Assembly (NCBI GenBank): GCA_029055435.1
Contig: JAIDDH010000065.1
Location: 1 to 38,142 of the forward strand
Reading direction: 5' to 3'
DNA from: Acetatifactor sp.
GTDB taxonomy: Bacteria > Bacillota > Clostridia > Lachnospirales > Lachnospiraceae
DNA length: 38,142 nt
In this document: piece by piece, positions 8,494 through 16,372 of the stretch
Layout: each line of letters starts with the position of its first letter
How positions within the stretch are numbered: the stretch's first letter is position 1
Translations under genes and position numbers: made by a program
Notes under the pieces: generated by a model
Told to the model about the DNA's origin: nothing
The model's input: the letters and a program-made list of their open reading frames with translations, nothing else
Databases searched by the model: none

Positions 8494-9276
8494 ATGACAA
8501 CCCCCTATATGCTCCGGCTTCAAAATATCAATTATTCCTATCACACCCTGCACGGCGAGACCAATGTCCTGAAGGACTTGTCCTTCGACTTAAGGGAAGG
8601 GGAATTTGTGGCGGTTGTAGGCTCCAGCGGGTGCGGCAAATCCACGCTTTTATCCATCATCGCAGGACTGCTGGCCCCTGAGTCCGGCACCATTGCCGTA
8701 AACAATCCCGATGGCTCGCTCCACTATCCGAGAGTGGGCTATATGCTGCAGCACGATCACCTCTTCGAGTGGCGCAGCGTCTACAAAAATGTGATTCTGG
8801 GGCTGGAAATCAACCACATGCTCACAGAGGAACGCCTCAATTATGTGAATCAGCTTCTGCGCGACTATGATTTGGATCAATTTCGCGACAAACGCCCCGG
8901 GGAACTCTCCGGCGGCATGAAACAACGGGCCGCCCTGATCCGCACACTGGCCCTGGACCCTCAGCTTTTGCTTCTGGATGAGCCCTTCAGCGCGCTTGAC
9001 TACCAGACGAGACTCTCCGTGTCGGCGGACATCTGCCGGCTCATACGCCGCACCGGCAAGACCATGCTTCTGATCACTCACGATCTGTCAGAAGCCATCT
9101 CTCTGGCGGATCGCGTCATTGTTCTCAGCAGGCGTCCAGCTACGGTAAAATGCGAAATTCCCATTCATCTGACGCTTACGGACGATTCTCCCCTTGCGGC
9201 CAGAAATGCACCGGAATTCAGCAGTTACTTCAATCGGTTATGGGAGGAAATCAAAAATGAAGAAACACAAGGCTAA
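8494..9276 (+). CDS. ABC transporter ATPase, nitrate/sulfonate/thiamine-precursor type
   Basis: The 260-residue ATPase powers an importer of the SsuB/TauB/ThiZ-like group. Walker A is GSSGCGKS (43-50), the ABC signature is LSGGMKQR (138-145), Walker B is LLLLDEP (158-164) with SALD following, and the switch histidine is in LITHDLSEA. AAAGG lies 7 bases before the ATG. It overlaps the permease gene by 20 bp, so the two are one operon. No SsuA-like binding protein lies on either side; the only ligand-binding fold nearby is the cytoplasmic BMP fusion read in the opposite direction. The substrate (sulfonate, pyrimidine precursor or other) cannot be decided from sequence alone. Confidence 0.9.
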   Translation: MTTPYMLRLQNINYSYHTLHGETNVLKDLSFDLREGEFVAVVGSSGCGKSTLLSIIAGLLAPESGTIAVNNPDGSLHYPRVGYMLQHDHLFEWRSVYKNVILGLEINHMLTEERLNYVNQLLRDYDLDQFRDKRPGELSGGMKQRAALIRTLALDPQLLLLDEPFSALDYQTRLSVSADICRLIRRTGKTMLLITHDLSEAISLADRVIVLSRRPATVKCEIPIHLTLTDDSPLAARNAPEFSSYFNRLWEEIKNEETQG

Positions 9277-10075
9277 CGTGGAGCCTACAAAACAGGAGCT
9301 GTTCATGCGGCAGCATCTCAGACACCACAGGCAGATTGCTCTCCTGCGCCTGCTCCTGCTGGTGCTTTTTTTGATTGTTTGGGAGGTAAGCGCCCGCACC
9401 GGCGTCATCGACAGCTTCTTCTTTTCCAGTCCCTGTAAGGTAATGCTCCTTCTGTGGAATATGTGCAGGGATTACAGCATTTTCGGTCATGTGGGCATCA
9501 CTCTGTTCGAGACTTTGGTCAGCTTCCTGCTGGTATTTCTGGTGAGTCTTGTCACAGCCACTCTATTATGGTACTCTCAGAAGCTGTCCGAGATTCTGGA
9601 GCCCTATCTCGTGATTTTGAACAGTCTGCCCAAATCAGCCCTGGCCCCTCTCTTTATCGTCTGGCTGGGCACCGGGACCAAGACTATCATTGTGGCCGGC
9701 ATCTCCGTGGCGGTATTTGGCTCCATCATCAGCTTTTACACTGCGTTCAAGCAATGCGACCCCGAGAAAATCACTCTGATATACACCCTCGGCGGAAACA
9801 GACGGGATGCATTCCACAAAGTAGTCCTGCCCGCATCCGTCCCGCTGCTCTTAAGCACCACCAAAGTCAATATCGGCCTGGCCCTGGTGGGTGTCATCAT
9901 CGGAGAATTCCTGGCTGCCAGAAGAGGTCTGGGCTATCTGATCATTTACGGCTCGCAGGTATTCCAGCTCAATCTTGTAATCCTCAACGTATTGCTTCTG
10001 TGCATCATCGCCATGGGATTTTATAAGGGCATCCAGATGATCGAACACCACATCAGAAAAAAAATGCAGTTGTAA
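9257..10075 (+). CDS. ABC transporter permease, SsuC/TauC/ThiX type
   Basis: The 272-residue membrane protein has a basic, His-rich cytoplasmic N-terminus (QHLRHHRQIALLR), then a first membrane helix (LLLLVLFLIVWEV) and about five more hydrophobic segments. The cytoplasmic coupling (EAA-type) loop reads GGNRRDAFHKVVLPASVPLLL and is typical of binding-protein-dependent permeases. The start at 9257 is set by GGAGG at 9243-9247 and lies inside the ATPase gene. The frame also runs 21 codons upstream, but without a ribosome site. It works with the ATPase before it as a dimeric import channel. No cognate binding protein is adjacent. Confidence 0.88.
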   Translation: MKKHKANVEPTKQELFMRQHLRHHRQIALLRLLLLVLFLIVWEVSARTGVIDSFFFSSPCKVMLLLWNMCRDYSIFGHVGITLFETLVSFLLVFLVSLVTATLLWYSQKLSEILEPYLVILNSLPKSALAPLFIVWLGTGTKTIIVAGISVAVFGSIISFYTAFKQCDPEKITLIYTLGGNRRDAFHKVVLPASVPLLLSTTKVNIGLALVGVIIGEFLAARRGLGYLIIYGSQVFQLNLVILNVLLLCIIAMGFYKGIQMIEHHIRKKMQL

Positions 10076-10080
10076 TCCAC

Positions 10081-10113
10081 AAAAATTCCCGCAGGCAAAA
10101 CTGTCCGCGGGAA
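10081..10113 (-). terminator. Rho-independent terminator of the tRNA-Thr gene
   Basis: On the minus strand a 7-bp perfect stem, TTCCCGC with GCGGGAA (10113-10107 and 10092-10086), is followed at once by TTTTT (10085-10081). It lies 17 bases beyond the tRNA 3' end. The rightward side lacks a T-run, so it serves the tRNA rather than the permease gene. Confidence 0.75.
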
Positions 10114-10130
10114 ACCTACATAACCGATAG

Positions 10131-10203
10131 AGCTGAAAATGGGACTCGAACCCACGACCCCTTCATTACGAGTGAAGTGCTCTACCAACTGAGCTATTTC
10201 AGC
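10131..10203 (-). tRNA. tRNA-Thr (anticodon CGU)
   Basis: The 73-nt cloverleaf can be drawn by hand. The acceptor stem is GCTGAAA with TTTCAGC, the D-arm is AGCTCAGTTGGTAGAGCA, the anticodon stem is CTTCA/TGAAG around the loop CTCGTAA (anticodon CGT), and the T-arm contains GGTTCGAGTCC. The CCA end is not encoded. It reads the threonine codon ACG. A strong promoter lies upstream and a terminator follows, so it is a single-gene transcription unit. Confidence 0.96.
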
Positions 10204-10237
10204 ATCTCGATGTGCGATAGCACAATCAACAGATTTC

Positions 10238-10266
10238 ATTATAATCGGTAAATGAAAAATTTGCAA
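10238..10266 (-). promoter_or_regulatory. Strong promoter of the tRNA-Thr gene
   Basis: On the minus strand TTGCAA (10266-10261), a 17-bp spacer and a perfect TATAAT (10243-10238) lie 34 bases before the mature tRNA. A good promoter is expected for a single tRNA gene. Confidence 0.75.
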
Positions 10267-10288
10267 TATAAATTTTTAATAATATGAA

Positions 10289-11275
10289 CTATACCGTCTT
10301 TTTCCCGAACATGCACAGATATTCCATAGCCGTCTGCAGTGATACACCCAATTTGTTTTGCAGTTTTTCCAGAATAGCATTCTCAGAGAGTCCATATTCC
10401 ACGCCCATCTCTATAATCCCTTCTGCTTTACCTTCTGCTCTTCCCTCGGCCTTCCAGTCCCGTCTCATTTCCTCTACCGCCAGACACATATTACACTCTC
10501 CTTCCTCTGTTATCTCCAGTTTCTTCAAGATATCCACACTGTCCGTCATCACTGCCATGGTCTCCGCCGTCTCAATATCCAAATGAGAAAACGCTTCCCC
10601 GCTCCACAACCTTAACAGGCCATCTTTATCCTGTCTCAACTGCAGCACTTCCAGAAGCAGCTTTAAATCCGTATCAAAACGCAACAAATCTTTCTGTTCT
10701 CCCGCACAGAACAGCGTCATCCCATAATCATGAAATACATCCTGCCAGTCCTCTGCCGCTTTCCCGAAATGCATCATATCCCGCAGGCTTCTCGGCCCGT
10801 CCCAAGGTTCTGTCCCATGATAAAAACAGATGGTATAGACCGGGCAGAGTCTATCCTCCTGCCGCAGCCGTTTCGTCCAGTTCCCTGCAGGCCGCCCCTG
10901 CTTTCCAATTTCCGCTCTCCTGCGGCTTATGATGTCCTGTATCTGCCGCCCGTACTCCATTTGGTCATAGCGCATGATACGCCATGGCATGGCATAATCG
11001 ATAGCACTTTGATTCTCAATAGCAGTTACTATCAAACACTCTCCTGTCCTCATGCGCTTGCGGATATCCCGAACGCTTTTCTCGTAACGCGGCCGCACTT
11101 CTCCGGCTCCCGCCGAAACAGCATCCGAAATAACATCTACACAACGCTCCGAAGCGTCCTCCAGCAGTTCTCCCTGCACCACCGCCCTGCCATCAAAAAG
11201 CACGGCATTGAACAGGTCTGCAAATCTGTCATTGTCCGACAGGTAGCGATACATCGCATCGTCGTATTTTCCCAT
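10289..11275 (-). CDS. Rpn family recombination-promoting nuclease / putative transposase
   Basis: The 328-residue protein belongs to the PF04754-like Rpn group of PD-(D/E)XK nucleases, known in E. coli to raise RecA-independent recombination. Visible family features are the opening MGKYDDAMYRYLSDNDRFADLFNAVLFDG, the catalytic-type ENQS segment in LIVTAIENQSAIDYAMPWRIMRYD, and a middle CPVYTICFYHGTEPWDGPRSL block. The C-terminal tail is repeated Gly/Ala/Glu (EGRAEGKAEG), as usual in Firmicute members. Length is normal, so it looks intact. AGGAGG lies 3 bases before the ATG at 11275. It stands alone between the tRNA promoter and a possible terminator. Such genes are commonly multicopy and mobile, but I see no ends or target duplication around this one. 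Confidence 0.85.
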   Translation of the reverse strand: MGKYDDAMYRYLSDNDRFADLFNAVLFDGRAVVQGELLEDASERCVDVISDAVSAGAGEVRPRYEKSVRDIRKRMRTGECLIVTAIENQSAIDYAMPWRIMRYDQMEYGRQIQDIISRRRAEIGKQGRPAGNWTKRLRQEDRLCPVYTICFYHGTEPWDGPRSLRDMMHFGKAAEDWQDVFHDYGMTLFCAGEQKDLLRFDTDLKLLLEVLQLRQDKDGLLRLWSGEAFSHLDIETAETMAVMTDSVDILKKLEITEEGECNMCLAVEEMRRDWKAEGRAEGKAEGIIEMGVEYGLSENAILEKLQNKLGVSLQTAMEYLCMFGKKTV

Positions 11276-11355
11276 AATCCTCCTGTCTGCAGAGGATTCC
11301 GTCAACCGCCAGCCCTCCGCCACTGTCCATATTTAACTGATACTAAAATTAAGTG

Positions 11356-11388
11356 AAAAAAGGCATAATTGCCGCGGCAGAACTGCCG
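11356..11388 (-). terminator. Possible weak terminator with two small hairpins
   Basis: On the minus strand CGGCAG/CTGCCG (11388-11375) is followed by GGCA-atta-TGCC (11373-11362) and then TTTTTT (11361-11356). The hairpin next to the T-run has only four to five pairs, so termination would be modest. It lies between the BspA-like gene and the Rpn gene. Confidence 0.35.
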
Positions 11389-11497
11389 TAGAAAAACTAG
11401 AATATCTAAAACATGATTTTAGGTTTGATAAAATCATTGTAATGCAGGACTGTTCACCTGTCAAGTGCTGCGACGAATTTTTTAAATAAATAATTTC

Positions 11498-11536
11498 CAG
11501 CCCTCGGCACATATATTATATCTGTGCCGGGGGCTG
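11498..11536 (-). terminator. Probable terminator after the BspA-like gene
   Basis: A 14-bp stem (11498-11511 with 11523-11536; CAGCCC.CGGCACA type) encloses an AT-rich 11-nt loop. The single imperfect pair is T-G on the plus strand. It lies 37 bases past the stop of the surface-protein gene and is followed leftward by an AT-rich ATTATTTATTT stretch rather than a pure T-run. The rest of 11276-11572 holds no gene that I can see. Confidence 0.5.
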
Positions 11537-11572
11537 ACTTCTTCCGTCTGATATTCTTAATATTGAATGCCT

Positions 11573-14500
11573 CTAAAATTTAAGCAATGCTGCAAATGGC
11601 TTCGCCGTAATCTTGAACTTGACAGTCTTGCTTCCGCCATAATCGCCCATACCTTTAATAGTCACGGTGGCGGTGCCCTTCTTCGTGTTGTTCTGGTAGC
11701 TGTCCGTCACAATGGTATAATCCTTGCCGTAGGTAAGGGTGTCACCGCCTATCTTCACGGTGACAGCTTCCTCGCTCAAAGTCACGGGAGCTCCTGTATA
11801 TATCTGTGGTGTTACGGTAATCTTGGCCTTGGAGAAGGATGTCTTTTTGATATGGTAGGTCGTGGACAATGTTCCGGTATAGCTGCCTTTTCCGGTTGCC
11901 GTAACTTTCACGATACCGCCTTCCTGAACGATATCCGCCGAAGTCAATGCCGTTTCGGTTCCGTCGGCATTTACCAGTGCATAGGTAAATGTTTTCTCAT
12001 AGTCCGTACCCATCGTGAGTTTCTTGCCGTTTGCGTCTGTCAGCACGGGCTTTACTGCATATTTGCCCGGTTTGTTCACATAAGCAGTGTCCGCCGCTGT
12101 AATAGTCACATTGCCGTCCGTCTCCAGATTGCTCACTGTAATACCAAACGGAATAGAGAGTATACCCCTGAAGTTACCCTTGCCCTTGACAATCATGACT
12201 GGTGCTTTGGTATCTGCTGCCGCCCCAGGCTTCTTGTTATTCTTATAAGTGACTGTATAGTCTTTTTTTGCCACCAGCGACTTACCGTTGAAAGTCAGCG
12301 CCAACGTCGGCGTTGCTCCGCCTTTGACATAGGCCGTCGTCAGGTTCTTCGGAACACCCTGCAGCTTTCCCGCTTCATCCGCCTGTAAATCATAGGCTGT
12401 GATTTTGAAGGACTTCTTCAGGGTGCCGGTATAGCCGCCCTTGCCCGTGACAATCACAGAGGCGGTACCCGCATTCACTTCCTTCGCATAAGAAACAATA
12501 TAGTCTGTTCCTTCCTGTAAAGTCTTGCCGCTTAACTGCACCTGTATATTTTGTGTCTGAGCAGTTCCGGTGTAGGTCTTATCGACAACGCCTGTGATCT
12601 GCGCTTTTGCGAGGGATTCCCCTTTGATCTGGAAAGCCGCCTCCTTGCTGCCCTCATAACTGTCTCCTGTCCCGGTAACGATAACCGTAGCCTTGCCAGC
12701 CTGTGCGTTGTTGCGATAGCTCAGAGTATAATCCGTACCATATGCAAGAGTAGCGTTGCCCACCTTCACCGTGATGTCCTCTACGCTCAGAGTGACGGCG
12801 CTGCCCGTATAATCCTTTGCCTTGACGGTTATTTTCGCATTGGTGAGCAGGGTCTTATTGGTTATGGTATAGGTCAGTTTCTTCTTCCCGGTATAGTTTC
12901 CTGTTCCGGTGACAACAACTGTGTAGGTTCCGGCCGTCTGATAAGCACCGGACTTATTTTCATCCCGATAGTTCACCGTGAAATCCGTCTTGTTCCTAAG
13001 CTTCTTGCCCTGCCAGGTCAGAGTCGGAACTGGTTTCTGAATCTTGTTACTCTGTGCCGCAATCAGTTCCGCAGCCGTCACATCCTCTTCCGCTATGTCC
13101 TTGGGCTTGATGACGAAAGTGATGGTCTGTTTGCCGCTGTAGTTGCCCTTTCCGGTGATGGTGATGGTGGGAGCGCTCTTCTCCACAATGGCAGCGTTTG
13201 CCTTGATGTTGTTTTTATAAGTTACGGTATAATCCGTCTTCTCTGTCAGGCGGCGTGAGCCATAGTAAACTGTGACAACAGGCCTGATGGCGCTGCCGGT
13301 GTAGGTCTGGGCGGGTACTGCGCTGATGCGGAATTTCCCGTCATCCGGGAACTCCGAGTCCTTGGGATCATCCGGGTCTTTCGGAACGTCAGGATTCTTC
13401 GGATCATCCGGGTCTGTAGAACTGCGCTCCACGATAGTGAGCGTACCCTTCTGATAAGACTGAATCTCATAATCTGAACCTGCTGTCTGATTCAATTCCG
13501 CCCCGGCGGGAATCAGCTCATAACTGCCCGCCTTGTTAATAGCAATAGAAGCTTTATCAATGCTTTCACCGTTTAATCCATAGGACACAATCGGCTGAGT
13601 ACTCAGCACATCCTGCGCCGTGTGAGTGCCGCAGAGTCCGGTAATCCCATAAGTCAGAGTGCTCTCATCCGGCAAAACATCAAAGGTTCCTATCTCCAGC
13701 GTTACATCCGACGCAGTGACGGTCAAAGGAGCTTTCCCGATTACAAAAGGATATTCCTCGCTGCCTTCATAGGAATCGTTCTCCGCCACGATCACCGTCA
13801 GGATGTAGCTGCCTGCATGAGTCGGCGCCGTATCGGAATCATATACAGTGCCGTCCGCCTGCGTACCGCTGTAATGACTGACAAGAGTCACAAATGCCGT
13901 GACATCCGTTCCTGCTTCGCCCTCCGTGCGCACCGCCGCAGTACCCTCAAGAGAAACGGGGCTGCCATTATAGGTATTGTTTTTCATCGTGATACCGGAT
14001 ATGGCAACCTGCATTTTATCCTTCAGGCAAATCGTAATATTGAGCAGAGCGTCTTCGTAATTCTTTGCAAAGGTAACGGTGACAGGAATCAATGCCGTAT
14101 CACCTGCCGTCCCCGCATTGGTGGCATAAGTCAAAACACCGGATTCATCGATTGAAGGAGTTCCTGATAACACGCTACCCTCACCGTTTGCAACCGTGTT
14201 ATGCTCCACGATCTCACCGATGGTATAGGTAATACCGCCGCTATCTTTAACCAGCTTAGCAATACAATCAGAAAGATTCTGGGTACAATTCTCCTGCGCC
14301 TCCCGGCACAGCTCCGAAAAAGTCACTTCCACGTTCTTAAGCGATGCCTTCTGAATTGAAAAAGTCTTAGTTACAGTGCCACGGTAAGCGTTTCTGCCCT
14401 TGACGGAAATCGTGGCTATACCCGCATCCACGTTATCCGCATAAAACACCGTATAATCCTTTTCGAGAGTCAATACCGTATCGCCCGCAAACTTCACGAC

Positions 14501-15994
14501 CGGAACAGGCTTCTGCATTCCCCCATTATAGACATACTCCCCTTCCGGCAGAGTCACCATGTCCTCCGTCAAAAGTGTTGACACCATAAAAATCACGTTC
14601 TCAGTCAGCGTGCCTGTACCGTCATTGTAAGATATGGTTAGAGTCTTCTCACCGGGCGTACTCATATCCACGGCACTCATGGTATAACCTGTGGCAACAG
14701 CATCACTCTGATAAGAAAGAATGACTGTTTTGCCGTCTGTTCCGCGATACTTCACCGTCAAATCTTCCGGCTGGATGACGCCGCCCAGCTCATAAGAGCG
14801 CTTTGCCAGCCGAATAATGAGCCGTGACGGCATAGCAGCATCCGGCGTTTTGTTTTTCATAAGAACAATACTATAGGCTAGCCCTCTGGGTAATTCTGTG
14901 TAAGTGGTTCCAACTGAGTCATACCAGATGTCTCCTATTGCAGTTGGCAGAATACCGTCGGAAGCAGTAACATTATATGGTGTATAAAAACTTGTCAAGC
15001 TGCTACAGTCGAAAAAAATGTATTCCATATCCGTCACGCGGCTCGTGTCAAAGCCGCTCATATCCATACTTGTCAGGCCGCTACAACCAAAAAACATAGC
15101 GTGCATATTCGTCACGCGCCCCGTGTCAAAGGCGCTCACATCCACACTTTTCAGACCGCTACAGCCGGAAAACATATAGCTCATATCCGTCACGCGCTCC
15201 GTATTCCATCCGCTCACATCCACACTTGTCAGGCCTCTACAGTCATAAAATATAGAGTTCATATCCGTCACGTGGCTTGTGTCCCATCCACTCACATCCA
15301 CACTTGTCAGGCCACTACAGCCGGAAAACATAGAGTACATATTCGTCACGCGGCTCGTGTCCCATCCGCTCATATCCACACTCTTCAGACTGCTACAGCC
15401 ATAAAACATAGAACTCATATCTGTCACGCGGTCCGTGTTAAAACTACTCACATCCACACTTTTCAGATTGCTACACTCATAAAACATATAGGATATATTA
15501 CACAGACCCGTTACGCAAACCACCGCTGATTTAATATTTTTCCGCTGGCTATACCAAGGCGCTCTATCCCGCCATGTCGAAATAGAAAATTCTCCTGTTC
15601 CTTCCACCGTAAGCTTTCCGTCCGCATCGATTCGCCATGTAATATTTTTATAAGTACCACCAGCAATATCATCATCAGAGGCGCTGAACAATGCCTGCTT
15701 AGCTACAACCTGCTCTCCAATGCCTGAATCCCCATCAGAGACATCCGCCGCATCCCCAGTACCCTTCTGCTCCGGCACAGCTTTTTGTCCGGCTTTCTCT
15801 GCTACAGCCAATGTATCTTCCACGGCTGTCTGTGCAGACTCCGCCGCCTGTACGGACAACCGTCCCTCCAGCACGCAGATATTGCCGGACACCAGCGCCA
15901 TACTGAGCACCCATGCCAAAGCCTTCCGTCCTGCCATGATTTGCTTTCCTATCTGATCCTTGATTCGACTCTTCGCCAGCCTTTTTCTATCCAT
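11573..15994 (-). CDS. Secreted BspA-like (DUF285) / Ig-like repeat surface protein
   Basis: The 1473-residue exported protein is probably an adhesin or surface-layer component. A basic N-terminus and hydrophobic stretch (about 24-40) with a cut near VQAAE at 49-52 form a signal peptide. Residues 171-326 are six 26-residue BspA/DUF285 repeats (pattern FxGCSxLxSVDVSxxDTxxVTDMxxM) plus part of a seventh. After about 400 come some eight Ig-like modules sharing a YTG...DYTVxYxNN...AGxAxVxVxGxGxYxG pattern. An Asp/Pro-rich linker (DPDDPKNPDVPKDPDDP) separates two groups of them. There is no LPxTG, SLH, choline-binding or other anchor: the chain stops right after the last module (AKPFAALLKF). AAGGAAG precedes the ATG at 15994. 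The upstream gap is largely filled by a miniature transposable element. Confidence 0.85.
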   Translation of the reverse strand: MDRKRLAKSRIKDQIGKQIMAGRKALAWVLSMALVSGNICVLEGRLSVQAAESAQTAVEDTLAVAEKAGQKAVPEQKGTGDAADVSDGDSGIGEQVVAKQALFSASDDDIAGGTYKNITWRIDADGKLTVEGTGEFSISTWRDRAPWYSQRKNIKSAVVCVTGLCNISYMFYECSNLKSVDVSSFNTDRVTDMSSMFYGCSSLKSVDMSGWDTSRVTNMYSMFSGCSGLTSVDVSGWDTSHVTDMNSIFYDCRGLTSVDVSGWNTERVTDMSYMFSGCSGLKSVDVSAFDTGRVTNMHAMFFGCSGLTSMDMSGFDTSRVTDMEYIFFDCSSLTSFYTPYNVTASDGILPTAIGDIWYDSVGTTYTELPRGLAYSIVLMKNKTPDAAMPSRLIIRLAKRSYELGGVIQPEDLTVKYRGTDGKTVILSYQSDAVATGYTMSAVDMSTPGEKTLTISYNDGTGTLTENVIFMVSTLLTEDMVTLPEGEYVYNGGMQKPVPVVKFAGDTVLTLEKDYTVFYADNVDAGIATISVKGRNAYRGTVTKTFSIQKASLKNVEVTFSELCREAQENCTQNLSDCIAKLVKDSGGITYTIGEIVEHNTVANGEGSVLSGTPSIDESGVLTYATNAGTAGDTALIPVTVTFAKNYEDALLNITICLKDKMQVAISGITMKNNTYNGSPVSLEGTAAVRTEGEAGTDVTAFVTLVSHYSGTQADGTVYDSDTAPTHAGSYILTVIVAENDSYEGSEEYPFVIGKAPLTVTASDVTLEIGTFDVLPDESTLTYGITGLCGTHTAQDVLSTQPIVSYGLNGESIDKASIAINKAGSYELIPAGAELNQTAGSDYEIQSYQKGTLTIVERSSTDPDDPKNPDVPKDPDDPKDSEFPDDGKFRISAVPAQTYTGSAIRPVVTVYYGSRRLTEKTDYTVTYKNNIKANAAIVEKSAPTITITGKGNYSGKQTITFVIKPKDIAEEDVTAAELIAAQSNKIQKPVPTLTWQGKKLRNKTDFTVNYRDENKSGAYQTAGTYTVVVTGTGNYTGKKKLTYTITNKTLLTNAKITVKAKDYTGSAVTLSVEDITVKVGNATLAYGTDYTLSYRNNAQAGKATVIVTGTGDSYEGSKEAAFQIKGESLAKAQITGVVDKTYTGTAQTQNIQVQLSGKTLQEGTDYIVSYAKEVNAGTASVIVTGKGGYTGTLKKSFKITAYDLQADEAGKLQGVPKNLTTAYVKGGATPTLALTFNGKSLVAKKDYTVTYKNNKKPGAAADTKAPVMIVKGKGNFRGILSIPFGITVSNLETDGNVTITAADTAYVNKPGKYAVKPVLTDANGKKLTMGTDYEKTFTYALVNADGTETALTSADIVQEGGIVKVTATGKGSYTGTLSTTYHIKKTSFSKAKITVTPQIYTGAPVTLSEEAVTVKIGGDTLTYGKDYTIVTDSYQNNTKKGTATVTIKGMGDYGGSKTVKFKITAKPFAALLKF
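15017..15484 (-). repeat. Six 78-bp tandem coding repeats (26-residue BspA/DUF285 units)
   Basis: Within the surface-protein gene six in-frame 78-bp units encode residues 171-326, each with the Cys-Ser...Leu...Val-Asp-Val-Ser...Val-Thr-Asp-Met pattern. Some unit pairs are close at DNA level (cacatccacacttgtcagg-type blocks recur), which makes expansion or contraction by slippage likely. These are leucine-rich-like surface repeats and not a CRISPR array, since the spacing is continuous and coding. Confidence 0.85.
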
Positions 15995-16033
15995 TCTGAC
16001 TTCCTTTCTCCACATAGTTCTCTTTTATCGCTT

Positions 16034-16372
16034 TTACACCTGTAACGATTCATCCTGAAACATTGCAATTGCCGCACTTAATCGGCATCGAGGCGGAAGG
16101 GGGATTGGGGCGGATTGGCAGACATTAGTGCAGGTTGGTGCGTTTTCTTATAGTGCGGGCCGGAGACCAGGGTGAAATGCGCACGGATGCGCATTTCAGG
16201 CTCTAAGGTGCATGGATGCACCTTAGAGTCGACCCGCAAATTGCAATATACTACATCGCACTATTAGAAAACACCCAACCGAGACCGGCTGCCAATCCGC
16301 CCCTATCCCCCTTCTGTCGCCACCGTTTAAGCAGCAATTACAATATTTCAGGCCGAACAATTACTTACACCT
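16034..16372. mobile_element. Miniature transposable element copy 1 (323 bp) with 8-bp target duplication
   Basis: The element runs 16042-16364. The direct repeat ttacacct flanks it exactly at 16034-16041 and 16365-16372. It starts GTAACGATTCATCCTG and ends with the imperfect complement (CAGGCCGAACAATTAC). Inner arms also pair (e.g. GGCGGATTGGCAG with CTGCCAATCCGCC). The core holds two hairpins: GAAATGCGC/GCGCATTTC at 16174-16197, and a 12-bp stem with TGGA loop at 16201-16228. There is no credible coding sequence. GTAA ends with 8-bp duplications are typical of the IS66 family, so an IS66-like transposase elsewhere may mobilise it; this is inference. The right duplication contains the mscS stop codon. 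The element fills most of the 370-bp gap here. Confidence 0.85.

Noticed and set aside
10289..11275. Rpn gene as an insertion sequence with ends
   Set aside because: I found no terminal inverted repeats or target duplication around it; Rpn proteins are nucleases despite the older transposase label.
15017..15484. Regular repeats that could suggest a CRISPR array
   Set aside because: They are continuous in-frame 78-bp coding units without unique spacers and translate into BspA/DUF285 repeats.
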